A stretch of DNA of 64,000 nt from Zanthoxylum bungeanum (lineage: Eukaryota > Streptophyta > Magnoliopsida > Sapindales > Rutaceae). Below the pieces are notes generated by a model. The model ran no database searches and was not told the origin of the DNA. It saw nothing but the letters and a program-made list of their open reading frames with translations. Positions 12,441-24,044 of this stretch are shown here, in pieces. The position numbers and the translations under genes were made by a program. The stretch is taken from the NCBI GenBank assembly GCA_019454045.1, contig SKCR01006516.1, forward strand, positions 248,001 to 312,000, written 5' to 3'. How positions within the stretch are numbered: position 1 is the first letter of the stretch; every line of letters starts with the position of its first letter.

Positions 12441-12784
12441 CAATAACTGGAAAAATAAATGTACCTGATGTAGATGCTCTATATCTCTCCTTATCTGGGC
12501 AATGTAGTTATGACAGTTCCTTTTCCAGTGCCCGACTTTGATGTAATGATGGAATTTGTCTTCAGACGCCCTCTTGGGCTTAGCTATCTTTCCTAGTGGT
12601 GGAAGACCGAAACTCTTCTTCTTCGCTTTTGTCTTTTTTCTCTTTGGCCTAGCCTAGGAAGAAGCAGAAAGTGAAGTAGGTTTCTGAGGGAGAGTCGGTA
12701 CTCCCTTCCTTAGGTCATCTTCCGCTGTGATCAGCATCCTATGCAGTTCATGGTAGGAACATATAATCTCATTCATGTTGAAAT
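12441..12784 (-). pseudogene. Copia C gag, 3' part with mutated zinc knuckle
   Basis: The minus strand reads FNMNEIICSYHELHRMLITAEDDLRKG (12784-12700), typical of Copia Gag before the nucleocapsid. Near 12550-12500 it reads KFHHYIKVGHWKRNC, where the first two cysteines of the CCHC knuckle are replaced by H and Y. It continues the gag found at 19244-18708; the nested block separates FVMYF from NMNEII. Confidence 0.82.
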
Positions 12785-14548
12785 TGTAACATCCCCAATC
12801 CGGGAGATGCTACCGGCAATGGATAGACCGTACTAACCCCATAAGCCTCTGACTTCCTATCCATGAATAGATACTAATACTATTTTCTCTAATTAGTTAT
12901 ATTATGTGTGGGACCGTAACATAAACTCAAAAACTTATCATACAAACTCAACATCTGAAACTGAAAACTTAAAAAACACTTTTTCAATGACTATCTCAAA
13001 ATCAAAGAATAATACAAAACTTTTACTTGTCTCTGACTGGACTCTCACTCTTTCTGACTTGAACTGATGGACTCCATACCCTAGTGACTGCATTAGTATC
13101 CGTCCTCCCGAGCTCGTCCTCCGAGAATACCTGCAATAATAGAAAACTGGGAGTGGGGGGTTAGATCGTTGTACGATCTAACTGAGTGGACAAAAAAACA
13201 ACGATCTAACTGAGTGGACAAAAAACTAAAATACCGATATAAAAATATTTGGTTCTAAAGCCAAAGTTCCAGAAATAACTTTGTATGAAAAATCTTTTCT
13301 GAAAACTTCGTCTGAAATCTCTCTTATACAACTTAACTTTCTGAAATCTGCTTTTGAAAGTCTGGTTTTGTAAACTTGTATTTGAAAGATCTATTCTGAA
13401 AACTATTTCTAAAATCTGAACTCTGAAAACTGTTTTCTAAAAATCTGATAACTGAAAACTAATCTGTCTCAGAAAAACTTGACGTATGGGGGCATTACGT
13501 AACACCATCCCCCCATACACCTAACTAGAGTCGGGAGTGCAAATCCATGACTTGGGGGCGTTACGTATCGTCGTCCCCTAAAGCATGCCACTATTGTCCC
13601 TGAAACTAGTGATCTTAGGGCGTTACATATCGCTGTCCCCCAAGCCACTGAACTTGAACTGGGGGTGCTAATCAATGCTACCCTCCAAGCTCTGAAACTA
13701 GGATCTAGGGGCATCTTGTTGGATAATATGACCCATAGCGTCACTATTTGTACAGATCATAGTGTTGTTGTACAAATTAACTATGTGACAAGGAAATTGC
13801 ACTCTCATCATTTGTGATTAGATCACCTTAGATATATAAATGAAGAGAGGTCCATATGATTAGTTCCTGGATTGAGATGATATGAGACAGTATCAGTCCA
13901 CGAAGGATTAATCATTAATATCCCTAGTCGTAGTATTATCGAGACTGGACATCGATAATGCGGAATAGCTAGTATTGCACTTGTGCGCGTTGTGAGGGCA
14001 CAACAGCATAGTTCTAATATATTTGGGTATTGGATACTCATGCAAGTGCGGTAGGAGGTTGTGTTTCACCGATGGTACGGGAAATAGCTTCGCTCTGGAT
14101 AGACCCCTCGGAATCCCATTGGTATTATGACTATGTGTCTATGGGAATCCGACATCAGGGTAGGTGTATTTGGTCTTAACCTGAGACTTGCACCGCTAAT
14201 GCTTACGACAATCAATATACTTTAGTTGAGGTCGTCTAGGACTCTAACCGGTTCTGTGTACGCCAAAGCTGAGTATATTGAGAATCGTAGAGTATTGGGT
14301 GTGATGTCAAGACGGAAGTATCACTCCAGTCATAGTGGAGATGATGTCACGCAGGATACGGTATTAGTACTCTGAGGTGCTGCAGCCATCGGGATATTAT
14401 GACAAGGTCATGTATATCCGATTATAGAGACTAGTTACCAGACATCCGATATGTGCTTCGGACGGGGCAGACACTTATCCAGCCCCAGCCCTAGCACGTG
14501 ACTATCCGATACTGGATCGATATGCACAATACTACTGTATACTACGCC

Positions 14549-16166
14549 TAGGGATGGCAGTGGGTAGGGTATGGTGCGGGTTTGTCATTACCAAACCCGC
14601 ACCCGCATATGTGAACAAATTACCAAACCCGCACCATACCCACTGCGGGTTTTAATTTTCATTACCAAACCCGCACCGCATATAAAAACAAATTACCAAA
14701 CCCGCATTGGTACCCAACGGATTTTTTGCGGGTTTGGTCATCTCAGGATTCTAACGAGTTTGTATTCAAGAACTGTTTGCATTTGGAACTACCGGTCTCA
14801 TCTCAGGTGTGAAAATGTACATAGCTTACTGCCATAGTGCCATTTGATCCTATTAAACCTCTTACAAGAATGATATTTTATGTTTTTTTTTTCTTTTAAG
14901 TTGTTTTGGACTTATTCCAACTCTTCATAAGTTTTGCATTTCTTTAATATTGGGCACAATTTAGATATCACAGTATGTAAAGGAGCATAGTGCCATTTAG
15001 TTACAACTCTTCATAAGTTTTGCATTTCTTTAATTTAGCTTACTGCCATAGTGCCATTTGATCATAGTAAAGGAGCTAAAGTGCTAAACGCATAAACATT
15101 CATCTAGTAACAAAAAACATAAATTTAGATGAACACAATTTTCATCACAAATACTTGCAGAATATCCTTTATCTCATTCGTCAACATCAATATCAACATC
15201 TGCATCAATAGCACTAGCACCCACACCACCACTCATCCAAGATGATTCCTGCAATTAGAGTAAAATTAATATTTTCTAAACAAAAATACAAGAGTAAAGT
15301 TATAATGAGATGCTCCATGCTAAAAAGGAAGATCATTACCTCATCAATGACGACATCGTCATCTTCAAAGAAACTGTACCTTTCTAAATTTTCAGAAGAA
15401 GAATCTAAAAGATATAAATGAAAATTTTAAAACATACTATGAAGCTAAAGATAATATAATCTATTGAAATAAAAAAAAATGAATTTCCATACCATTAAAT
15501 TCAGCACACAACCAATTTTGAGCACACATTAATGCCGAAAATGCATAAGCAAAGAAACACCCTAACTGAAGCCCACGATCCAGCATCCACAGACAAAGAC
15601 ATGTTTGAAGTCTTGAACTGATTATTCAAAGAAGAAATACAGTCAAATTAAAAAATTAATAAATGAAATGATATACCAGTGAGCAGGTGCTGCATCAAAG
15701 ATGAGGATTTGAGGAGTCGAGTGAGGACTGAGGAGTTGAGGACTGAGGAGTGAAGACCAGTGAGCAGGTTGCTGACTTGCTGCGGCTAGGGCTTGGGAAT
15801 TGAGAGTTGAGAGTTGAGAGTCTTGAGACGAGTATGTTTAGGTAATTACTAATTAGGTTTTGTTTGTCAGTGTTTAAATGATGCACGCACAGGCGCTCAG
15901 CAGTGACTCACGGTCACGGCCCACGGGCCATAGGCCCACAAATCCCATTTATATATTTTTTTTGCTAATTTTTGCGGGTATGCGGGTACCCATTGCGGGT
16001 ACCCGCATATTTTACTAAAATACCAAACCCGCACCGCACCCGCAGCGGGTTCTATTTTAAAATACCAAACCCGCACCGTGCCCACTAATATATTTACCAA
16101 ACCCCCTACCCATTGCGGGCGGGTTTTTGCGGGTTTGCGGGTAAGTGGGTAAAATTGCCATCTCTA
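14549..16166. mobile_element. Non-autonomous hAT transposon nested in the Copia solo LTR
   Basis: Terminal inverted repeats TAGGGATGGCA and TGCCATCTCTA pair with one mismatch. The 8-bp duplication ACTACGCC flanks it at 14541-14548 and 16167-16174. The intact site in the sister LTR (near 37092) has TATACTACGCTTGATAC without the insert. Both ends are filled with inverted ACCAAACCCGCACC-type subterminal repeats. At 1618 bp with no transposase frame, it needs an outside enzyme. The 15180-15420 part has an acidic minus-strand stretch (EDDDVV) that may be a leftover of a transposase tail; this is weak. Confidence 0.95.
14560..14740. repeat. hAT subterminal repeats, left end
   Basis: TACCAAACCCGCACC-like strings occur several times in both orientations. 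The matching set lies at 15975-16150. Confidence 0.85.
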
Positions 16167-18362
16167 ACTACGCCTGATACAGATCTATATATTCCTGTAA
16201 GAATATTTCCGGAGAATTGGGTAGGCATGGCGTTTTGCTAGAAGCCAACCTTGTCTTGTGAATCGGTAAAACGTAGTACTTGGTACTTACGTGTTCGGAT
16301 AGTCCGACAACCGTATTTACTGCCAACATATCCGGGGATCTCATGGGTCGCTTCCCATGATACACCGATGACGTATGACTCGCACTCATAATTAATCTGG
16401 GATTAATTTGATGAGAGAGAAAATTAATCAGGGATTAATTACGGAGATATTTATCTGGGATAAAATATCGTCTAAAGAGAGAAAACGATTGATTTAGAAT
16501 TAATCGGGTAAATTGATATATTTGATATATCAATCGTAATTGGATTTCGACGCGAAATTGAAATTGGATTTTAATTCGGGCGAACAAATTAATTTAGAAT
16601 TAATTCGTTAGCGACGTGAATAGTGAATTCGCTAGGCGTAATCATTTAATTGCGACGCAACGGAAAATTCGCTAATTAGGAATTAGCGAACCCGAGCCCG
16701 AGAGTGATTGCGAGTGCATTCGTATTTCGAATTCGAGTGCGGCACGCAAGTCACATCAAGCGTCAAATCATTCGTCACATCAAGCGTCAAATCAAATGTC
16801 ACTTTGAGTGATGTGACAACTTGTCACTTGATTGAATGAAAGATGTGCATTGATGTGAGTTAGTGGAGTGGTTGGAATGTTTGGTAAATGAATTGATTTT
16901 AGAAATCAATTAAATGATTTACACACACCATTTGACTTTTGGAAAATTAATTGGTAAATCATTAATATATTTTGGAAAATATTAACCAAACATTTACACT
17001 TTTCTAATCAAAACTAACACATAATCTTCATCTCTTTTTCTCTCCCAAAAGCTCACGCACAAGGCAGTGAACTGCCACTGCTTGGGCGAAAATGGTGAGC
17101 CAATTTTGAGGATTTTGTGGCAAATCCAGTGCTAGCACACTCCTAGGAGACATACGAAGGTGTTAGGGAAACTCACCCACGAGCCGGGAATCGTTTGACG
17201 AAGATTTGAAGCTCAAAAAGTGAACCAAAACTGAAAAACGTGAGGCAGTGGACTGGTCACTGCAGTTGCGTTTTTGGAGGAGCAAATCAATTTTTTCTTC
17301 ACCAAATCGTCTCGACCGATCAATGTAAGTATTCCGCAACTTCTTTGATATGTATTTCACACTTATTCATGCTTGTTTGATGATCTTGGGACCTAGATAA
17401 AACCAACACATCTGTCATCCCTAGTCCTGAACTAGGATCTGGGGGCGTTACGTATCGCCATCCCCCCAGTCCTCTACATGTGCACATGTGCTATCTGTCA
17501 ATTCCAAACTGTATCAAGTTACATACTGAGGTGGATTTTTCCCCATGCCTCAAAAAACCATAAAATCAAACTCTGAAAACATTTCTTTTTCTCAAACATA
17601 TCTTAAAACAAAAGCTTTCATGTGATAACTGAAATAAAAATCGTCTAACGCCCTAAAGCGTAAAAATAAGTCTGTTACGAAAATCAACAAATTAAAAGTT
17701 AATTAAAAAAGAGAGTTTCCACTCACTGTTCAAAATTTGGCTGGAGCTATACCACTTCATCGAAGGAAATTGCAACTCCTGCAATAGTCTATAAGCGATA
17801 ACTTGATTAGACTAAAAACCACGAGATAAGTTCTGGAACTAGGCTAAACTACTATATTCAAGTACGTGATATAGTAACTTGGTATATTATACTTGTACTA
17901 AGATGTAATGTGTGCATACGAACTGATATGAGACCCTAAGGGTGGTCTCTAACACGCTAGGGTAGAATTGGGGTGGTTTAAAACTATTTTGGGGAATTTT
18001 TGACCACGCGTCGCGCCGCGAATTGACCAGAAACATACCCAATATTTTGCCGTACGCGTCTCGACGTAAAAACCTTTCGCGTCGCGACGCGAAGCAAACC
18101 AAAAGCGTATCTGGGAAAATTCCTAGATCGAGTCGTGACGCAGGGCTTTCTGTGTCGCGACGCAAGACCAAATTCTGGTCTTGACTTCATTCTCTCATAC
18201 CCAATTTGCTTCATACTTTCCGTAAACAATCACACAAGAAAAATCCCTAATAAACATTCTATAACATCATCATTTCACCTTCAAATACTCTTTAATCTCA
18301 TTGTTCTTATTACCTCATTAATCCTTTAAGATTTTCCAAAAAAATTGAACACTTAATTCTTG

Positions 18363-18410
18363 TTCTTCTTCTTCTTCTTCTTCTTCTTCTTCTTCTTCTT
18401 CTTCTTCTTT
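18363..18410. repeat. (TTC)n microsatellite
   Basis: About 15 uninterrupted TTC units inside the Gypsy solo LTR. Confidence 0.98.
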
Positions 18411-18712
18411 TTTCTGCATTTTCGACTCATTTTTGGTCCGAATTTGGAAAAATGTTCAACGTGAAAGTTCTAGATCTCGATCTCATCTTTCCGATGATAT
18501 AAAATTCATCAAAATCAAAGTTCATATGAAAATGATACGGCCTAAATACCATGGGCTGTCCGGAGTGGAACATCGTAACATCTAATATCGGATTCTCGAA
18601 GAATTTACCGATAGTCTTCTCACAAGAGCATATGTTTCCAAACATAATTTATATCATACGACACTCGTCTTACTATGTAACAGTAGTTGAAGTTCCCATT
18701 TGTTACAGAAAT

Positions 18713-19244
18713 ACATTACAAATTGGCGATAAGATGCTGGGAGCGAACCAAGAATGACACTCCTACCGAGAATATCATTCAGATGGAGATTATATTACCT
18801 CAGTTGTTCGATAAAATCGATCAAGTGAAGAACATGTGAGCTAACAGCTTGCCCCTCTTCTAGTCGAGCATGGAATAGTTCCATCACCACGTTATGAACA
18901 ATAACTTGTTCTTGGTTCATATACGATTCTCTTAATCGCATCATCATACTATATGCATCTGCCATGCCATAGTACTGCCTCTTGAGTTTCGATGCCAGTG
19001 AACTTAGAATGTAAGACTTAAATTTTAAATCATTGTCTTTCGAAGACTAGAAAGTTTCTAGTTTATCCGGTGTTGCATCCTTAGACATAGCAAGGGGCAG
19101 CGGACCCTCAAGTATATATCCTAGCTTTTCGGATTCAAGGACAATCCTTAAATCCATATCCCAATCGTCAAAATTTTCAGCGCCTTTTAGTTTATTCATA
19201 TCTAATATACGCATAAACGGATTAGTCGATTGTGCCACCATCAT
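18713..19244 (-). pseudogene. Copia C gag, 5' part
   Basis: The minus strand starts MMVAQSTNPFMRILDMNKLKG at 19244 and reads on through ENFDDWDMDLRIVLESEKLGY, KSYILSSLASKLKRQYYGM, YSMMMRLRESYMNQEQV, ARLEEGQAVSSHVLHLIDFI and SVILGSLPASYRQFVM. This is the usual N-terminal Gag of plant Copia elements. A stop occurs after LETF (19047), another near 18802, and the frame is cut at 18712 by the nested block. The remaining Gag is at 12784-12441. Confidence 0.88.
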
Positions 19245-19980
19245 AAATCTATCATATAGATTAGGAAAAACGGTTAGCAGAATTAAACACTTTCATATAA
19301 TATCAAAAGCATTAATTAGATCATGGATTTTTAATCTAAAAATGCCTCTCCCACTAAATCATGCAATACTGTAATCCCCAAATAGAATACAAAGATTTAA
19401 TAATTAAATTAAATACAAATAGTGAAAGGTGGACCCCATGAATATATTTCAGCTCACAACTTTGGCACGTTCTCGACTACATATATTCATTTGGTAGACA
19501 ACTCATTGTCAATCACTCACTAGTGACTCCTAGTTTCCGGTCCTGGTTGTTTCTCATTGTGACATCTTTGGCACGTTCACAAGTTGGCGTACCAAGGTTA
19601 AAATCGTTAATGATAAACTCAAGCTACTTGCGTAACCCTGACAGCTTTGGCACATTCAGGATTCCGCTTTCGCTTGAATTTATCTAGTATCATATATACA
19701 TCCAGCATAAATAAATTTCTATTGGCTACACCCTCACAGCTTTGGCACGTTCTCGGATGTAGTCATAGAAAAGATATCCATTATCCGTATTGACAAGACA
19801 GACCATGTAACATGCATCAAATACATAATTATCATATAACATTATTAATTAGGGATTTTCCGCAAAGTGACATACATCCTAAATTTAATCAAATTAAATT
19901 AAAACATGCATGTATCAAGAAAAAACAAGATCAAACATTAGATTTAAAGGGCTAATCATATCAAGGGCCTAGAATCAGAC
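19245..19980 (-). other. 5' leader of Copia C with spaced TTTGGCACGTTC motifs
   Basis: No gene. The string TTTGGCAC(G/A)TTC occurs at about 19461, 19567, 19646 and 19741, spaced 106, 79 and 95 bases. Read on the transcript strand it is GAACGTGCCAAA. Its role is unknown; a packaging or translation signal is only a guess. Confidence 0.8.
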
Positions 19981-19981
19981 T

Positions 19982-19995
19982 TGCTCTGATAACAT
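19982..19995 (-). other. Primer binding site of Copia C
   Basis: The minus strand reads ATGTTATCAGAGCA, close to the initiator-Met tRNA site TGGTATCAGAGC. It lies a few bases inside the 5' LTR edge at 19999. Confidence 0.82.
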
Positions 19996-19998
19996 TTT

Positions 19999-21780
19999 CG
20001 TATGGATTTTAAGAGAAATACCCGAGTAACGCAGCGGACCGCGGAAAATCAAAATTTTCGATTTCAATAATTTTTCTTAGATTAATTAAAATAAAATTAT
20101 TTATTTTAATTACCTAATACTTAAAAACTGAAATTTTACCCAAGAAATCATATTTCTTGTAAATTACCGTTTGACCCCTTAACTTTACTTTTTGTTCATT
20201 TTAGTTCTCAAATTATCAAAAATAATTTTGGATGATTCCAAATTAGTTCTAAAATGATTTTCAACATATCCAATACATGAGATTACAAATTGCATCAAAA
20301 ACCCCATAAAAATCCAAAATTGTCGTGAGATCCATTTGGTCAGTAAATTGTGCATTTTGCTCTTTACTTATTCAAAACCTGTCAAGATCAAATCCAATCA
20401 ACCCAAAATTAAACATGCATCATATACACATCATAATACATCACATATATGAAATTCCTTAAATTTGGAAAGGTATAAACCCTAATTTTATAATTTCATC
20501 AATATGAACAAATTAAATCAAATTAAACAAATCCAATGTTTCAATCAACTCTCTACTACACCAAACAGGTCTCACCACTTTAAAATATCTCTAGAACAAT
20601 TCTAGGTCATCATGGAGTGGCCCAACAGCTCTAGAATGGCATCTATATCATCAAATGACCATAAGAATGCTTAATACCACCTTATAAGCTTCCTTTGAAT
20701 ATCATACATGTAAACACCCATCATCAAAGCTTCCAACTATCAAAAACATAAACAAGAATGAGTAGGAGTAGGAGTATGAGAACCTAAGAACTACACATGT
20801 TGTAGCCAAGAATGAAAGGAACAAATTTCCCTCTAATAAAATGTTGGAATTACTTACTAAATCTGTCTTTCTTTGGATTTGATTCTTGTTTCTTCTCTTT
20901 TTCTTTCAAATGTTTTTTTTTCTTTTTGGAGGCTATGACTTGTGTATCTCAAAAGGAAAAAACAAAACCCTTTTATATTTAGGTCATGGCCGAAAATCAC
21001 AAGAAAAAAAGAAATAAGATATTTTCAAATTTTAACAAATTAAAACAAATATCTCACAAGTCAAAACCAATTTGATGACTATTTCCTTTAATGCAAAAGT
21101 CAAACATTTACATTTCTAATCATTTCCTAACTTTATCATAATGTTAGATATTTATATTTTAATTATTTAACAATTAATTAACTAATTAATTAATTAATTA
21201 AATTTAAATATCTCAAATATATGTATTATAATTACTTTCAATATCTCAAATACATATATTAATGATAAATGTCAAATATCATAATATGACAATTAATTAA
21301 TGTGTATTTAATAATATCATATATTAAATACAAATACACAATAATTAGGAAATGACGGTTCAACCCCTAATGCATGTATCTTTCGTTTAACCTTTAAATT
21401 ATTTATAAATAATTAACATTATTTATAAAAGTTGTCGTAGTGCTCTACGAGTATATTTCATTAGTGAGACTCTCTAGATTCAGGTATATCCGTCATGAAA
21501 TCCAATTTCGTGTCAATAATTCACCCACTCGTAAATTATGATGACCACAGATAAACTCGCTGAATCATACAGGTCGAGGTCATTACATATGTTTAATTCC
21601 CCTATCACAGGTATCCAGATATATCCCAGAGATATAGATGTAAATGTCAAATCTCAATAGGGACAACCCTGTCGATGTCTCTAAAATCAATCTCTAAAAG
21701 AACACTTAGAACTCACTTCTAAAGTGTACCACGGGCCCATGGTTTTTATATGATTACTAATCATATATGGACTACCTATG
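19999..21780 (-). mobile_element. 5' LTR of Copia C, truncated
   Basis: This matches 6968-8740 of the 3' LTR with scattered substitutions and small indels. The terminal TG has mutated to CG. The match ends at GGACTACCTATG, where the LTR of element A begins at 21781; about 600 bp of this LTR are missing and were not found elsewhere in the window. Confidence 0.93.
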
Positions 21781-22276
21781 TGTAGGAGCGAAGCGGGGTT
21801 TACCTATATGCCTATGATGCTCGGCGCCAACGACACTGTTGGGCTCACAGCCCGTAGAGAGTACGGAGTAGCCCAAGTGGGACTAAACCGGAGAATAAAG
21901 AATTCGCCACCAAGTGTGAACTGGGAAATGATTTAAGACCGCACTCATCGCAAGGGAAGAACTCAAATCGTTGGGTTCAGAATGGTCCCTTACTTATGCC
22001 AGTATAATGGACAGTTTCACACAATGGTATAACCAAATCTTATGCAGCACATGTAAGATACTTCAAATAAACACACAAATTTGCACACCCATAAACATGA
22101 ATATAAATAAAATCAAATACATAGTTCCAAAAGCATATTAAATAAAGATGTACGATAATGTAAATTATAAGAATAGTAAAAATATGTTAATAATAAATGC
22201 AAATAATTAATCGCATAATGTAAAATAAATAACTAAAGAGACGAAAATGCATAAAATATAAAGAAAGAGGTTGTCC

Positions 22277-22425
22277 AGTGTGTGCGCGTTCGTGTAGCAT
22301 TCGTAAACGCGTTCGAACGAAATGTCAGAATGCTTGCGTTCGAGTTGCGTTCAAAAATACGTTCGAACGGAGTGAGGCAGAACACTTGCGTTCGGGTTGC
22401 GTTCGAAAATGCGTTCGAACGTTCT
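22277..22425. repeat. Tandem repeat built on CGTTCGAACG
   Basis: Three units of roughly 45-50 bp, each with GCGTTCG(A/T/G)GTTGCGTTC or similar followed by CGTTCGAACG, a perfect 10-bp palindrome. This block is absent from the central LTR at about 32405. Confidence 0.85.
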
Positions 22426-22674
22426 TACAAAAATAGCATCAATAATGACATAAACATGTATATATGAATATTTCCCGAGCGGTACGTGGAGTTGTATCCC
22501 AAGTACAGACCGCACTACCATTCATTCGGATTCAGCTACAGAATTTATGTCTGGGTTTCCATCCGATATACCGCAAGGGATAACACACACAATCATTAAT
22601 ACAATGTAAACGGACATGAAAGCAAATGTGAAATAATATAGTAAAACATAAAAAAAGTAAAAGCGAAACGATAA

Positions 22675-22880
22675 AATAAAGATAAATAGATAGAAAGGTA
22701 AATAACGAAACTAAATACGGAATAATAAATAAAGATAAACAATAAAATAAATACGAAATAATAAATAAAGATAAACAATGAAGTAAATGCGAAATAATAA
22801 ATAAAGATGAACAATAAAGTAAATGTGAAATAATAAAATAAAGATAAATAATGAAACTAAGTGCGGAATAATAAATAACA
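22675..22880. repeat. A-rich tandem repeat, unit 36-37 bp
   Basis: Units beginning AAAGATAAACAAT and ending GAAATAATAAAT repeat four to five times. The open frames on the minus strand here (FIFIYYFVFILLF type) are by-products of this repeat. Confidence 0.85.
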
Positions 22881-23863
22881 GTAAATGGACAAGAAAGATA
22901 AATAAAAAAAATAAAAGAAAGAAAATGTGACCAAAAAATTTGGCCGTCTTTAATGTATGACCTCGCATGCCCGGCTGGACGTATTTCACGTCCAACCAAG
23001 CATGCCGCGTCCAGAACAACAAAATAAATCTAATAAAGGGTGCCCTCAGGTCTTACCTTTTAAGTTGCTTTTTTGGAGGTACGTTAAGTCGTCACCGGAA
23101 GGATTAAAGCTTGCTATTTTTCTGGTTTTAGGTATTTTTGTTGGTTGTTTCTCACGCAGTTTTTGGCTCTGGTTTCACGGTTTTGCTGGTGGTTGTTTTG
23201 GGTGATTTTTGTGGTGATTTGCTGGCTTTAGGGCTGGTTTATTTGTTCACTATTTTGTGTGTGTTTGGTTCGGTGATTTGCCGGTGGTTGAAGGGTTGTG
23301 TTTGTTGTTTTGTTCACGTTGATTTGGTGTTTTGGCTTTTTGGTTGGCTTTTTTCGTTGCTGTTTGTTTGCTAGTGGGGTATTTTGGGTGTTGGTGTATT
23401 CGGTGGAGGGATATTGGTTTGTTTTTTTTCTTATTTTGGCTTATTGTGCTGTTTGTTGTTTTCGGCTAAGGGTTTTTGTTTTGTTCACGTCCTGGGCTTG
23501 TTTGTTTCTCGTTTGGCTTTTATTGTTGTTTTTTTCACGTTCTTGGCTTGGTTTGTGGGCTGTTATTGTCGTGAAAGAAGAGGAGTAGAGAGAGAGACTT
23601 AGGGTTTTTCTTTTTTGATGTTCTTTGCCATGAGTGTGTTGAGAAAAGTGAGTCCTGGTTTTTGGTTTTTGTTAATGGTTGCCGTATGAGCTTGTCTAAT
23701 GTTGATAGAATCTGAGGTGGGCTAGTGAGTCTGAATCCAGTAAGGTGCTAACTTTGGAGGTTTTCTTTCCTTCCGGCGTTCGTTTCTCGTGACTTCCGTA
23801 ACTTTTTAGGTAGTGCCTCCATACGAGCATCATCGGGCTTCATGCAAAAATACAGTGCCTACA

Positions 23864-23878
23864 GTCGCCCCCATTTTG
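23864..23878 (-). other. Polypurine tract of Gypsy A, outer copy
   Basis: The minus strand reads AAAATGGGGGCGAC directly before the LTR start TGTAGGCACTG. Confidence 0.82.
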
Positions 23879-24044
23879 ATGGGGCTTGTGCAGTGTGTGA
23901 TAGTGACAACCCTATCAAAGTCATGCATGCATTTTTTGCTTACCTGGTTCGTCTGTAATTCCCGGACTTACCTGTTGTTTCGCTTCGATCTCTGAGTTGG
24001 GTTGGTGGCGAGGTGCTTCGACACCTGGGTCTTGTTCCTGAACC

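Larger units (their letters stand above)
13717..17408 (+). mobile_element. Copia solo LTR nested in the Gypsy solo LTR
   Basis: It starts TGTTGGATAATATGACC and ends AAAACCAACA, flanked by CATCT on both sides (13712-13716 and 17409-17413). It matches the element E LTR at 36264-38341 over its length, for example CCATAGCGTCACTA, ATAGACCCCTCGGAATCCCA and TGTGCTTCGGACGGGGCAGA. Without its hAT insert it is about 2.07 kb. There are no internal genes, so it arose by LTR-LTR recombination. Confidence 0.95.
13480..17475. repeat. GC-rich short tandem units in the Gypsy solo LTR (split by the nested LTR)
   Basis: Units of the form GGGGGCGTTACGTATCG(C)...TCCCCCAAG start near 13487, 13554, 13617, 13661 and 13705, and again near 17439 after the nested element. 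The G-run and C-run of each unit can pair as a hairpin. The lead-in 'ctgaactaggatct' recurs. Confidence 0.75.
12785..18707 (-). mobile_element. Gypsy-type solo LTR nested in Copia C gag, itself interrupted
   Basis: It starts TGTAACATCCCC at 12785 and ends TTTGTTACA at 18707. The five bases GAAAT occur directly before (12780-12784) and directly after (18708-18712), a target-site duplication, and the Gag reading resumes across it. No internal genes are present, so this is a solo LTR of about 2.2 kb once the nested Copia LTR is removed. Orientation is taken from resemblance to the D LTR, which also ends TGTAACA on the plus strand, and is tentative. Confidence 0.9.
6968..21780 (-). mobile_element. 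Copia retrotransposon C, with nested insertions, 5' LTR truncated
   Basis: On the minus strand the order is 5' LTR (21780-19999), primer binding site, leader, gag (19244-18708), nested block (18707-12785), rest of gag, protease, integrase, reverse transcriptase, RNase H, polypurine tract and 3' LTR (9353-6968). The domain order PR-INT-RT-RH defines Copia. The 5' LTR is cut at 21780 by the LTR of element A. The left flank is the CACTA gene; the target-site duplication cannot be checked because the right flank is lost. Confidence 0.93.
21781..23863 (-). mobile_element. 3' LTR of Gypsy A
   Basis: The plus-strand start TGTAGGAGCGAAG and end CAGTGCCTACA match the ends of the LTR at 32005-38443. 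Shared blocks include GTGAACTGGGAAATGATTTA, the CGTGGAGTTGTATCCCAAGT stretch and GGCTTCATGCAAAAATACAG. The plus strand is very rich in T and G at 23050-23600. The polypurine tract adjoins at 23864. Confidence 0.92.

Noticed and set aside
22532..23022. Hydrophobic open frames on the minus strand as membrane proteins
   Set aside because: They translate a 36-bp A-rich tandem repeat in an LTR; the F/I/Y/L pattern comes from T-rich codons.
23138..23602. Hydrophobic W/F/L/V-rich frames on the plus strand (also 25477-25768 and 33272-33649)
   Set aside because: They cover the T/G-rich part of the A-family LTRs, differ between copies and overlap each other in several frames.
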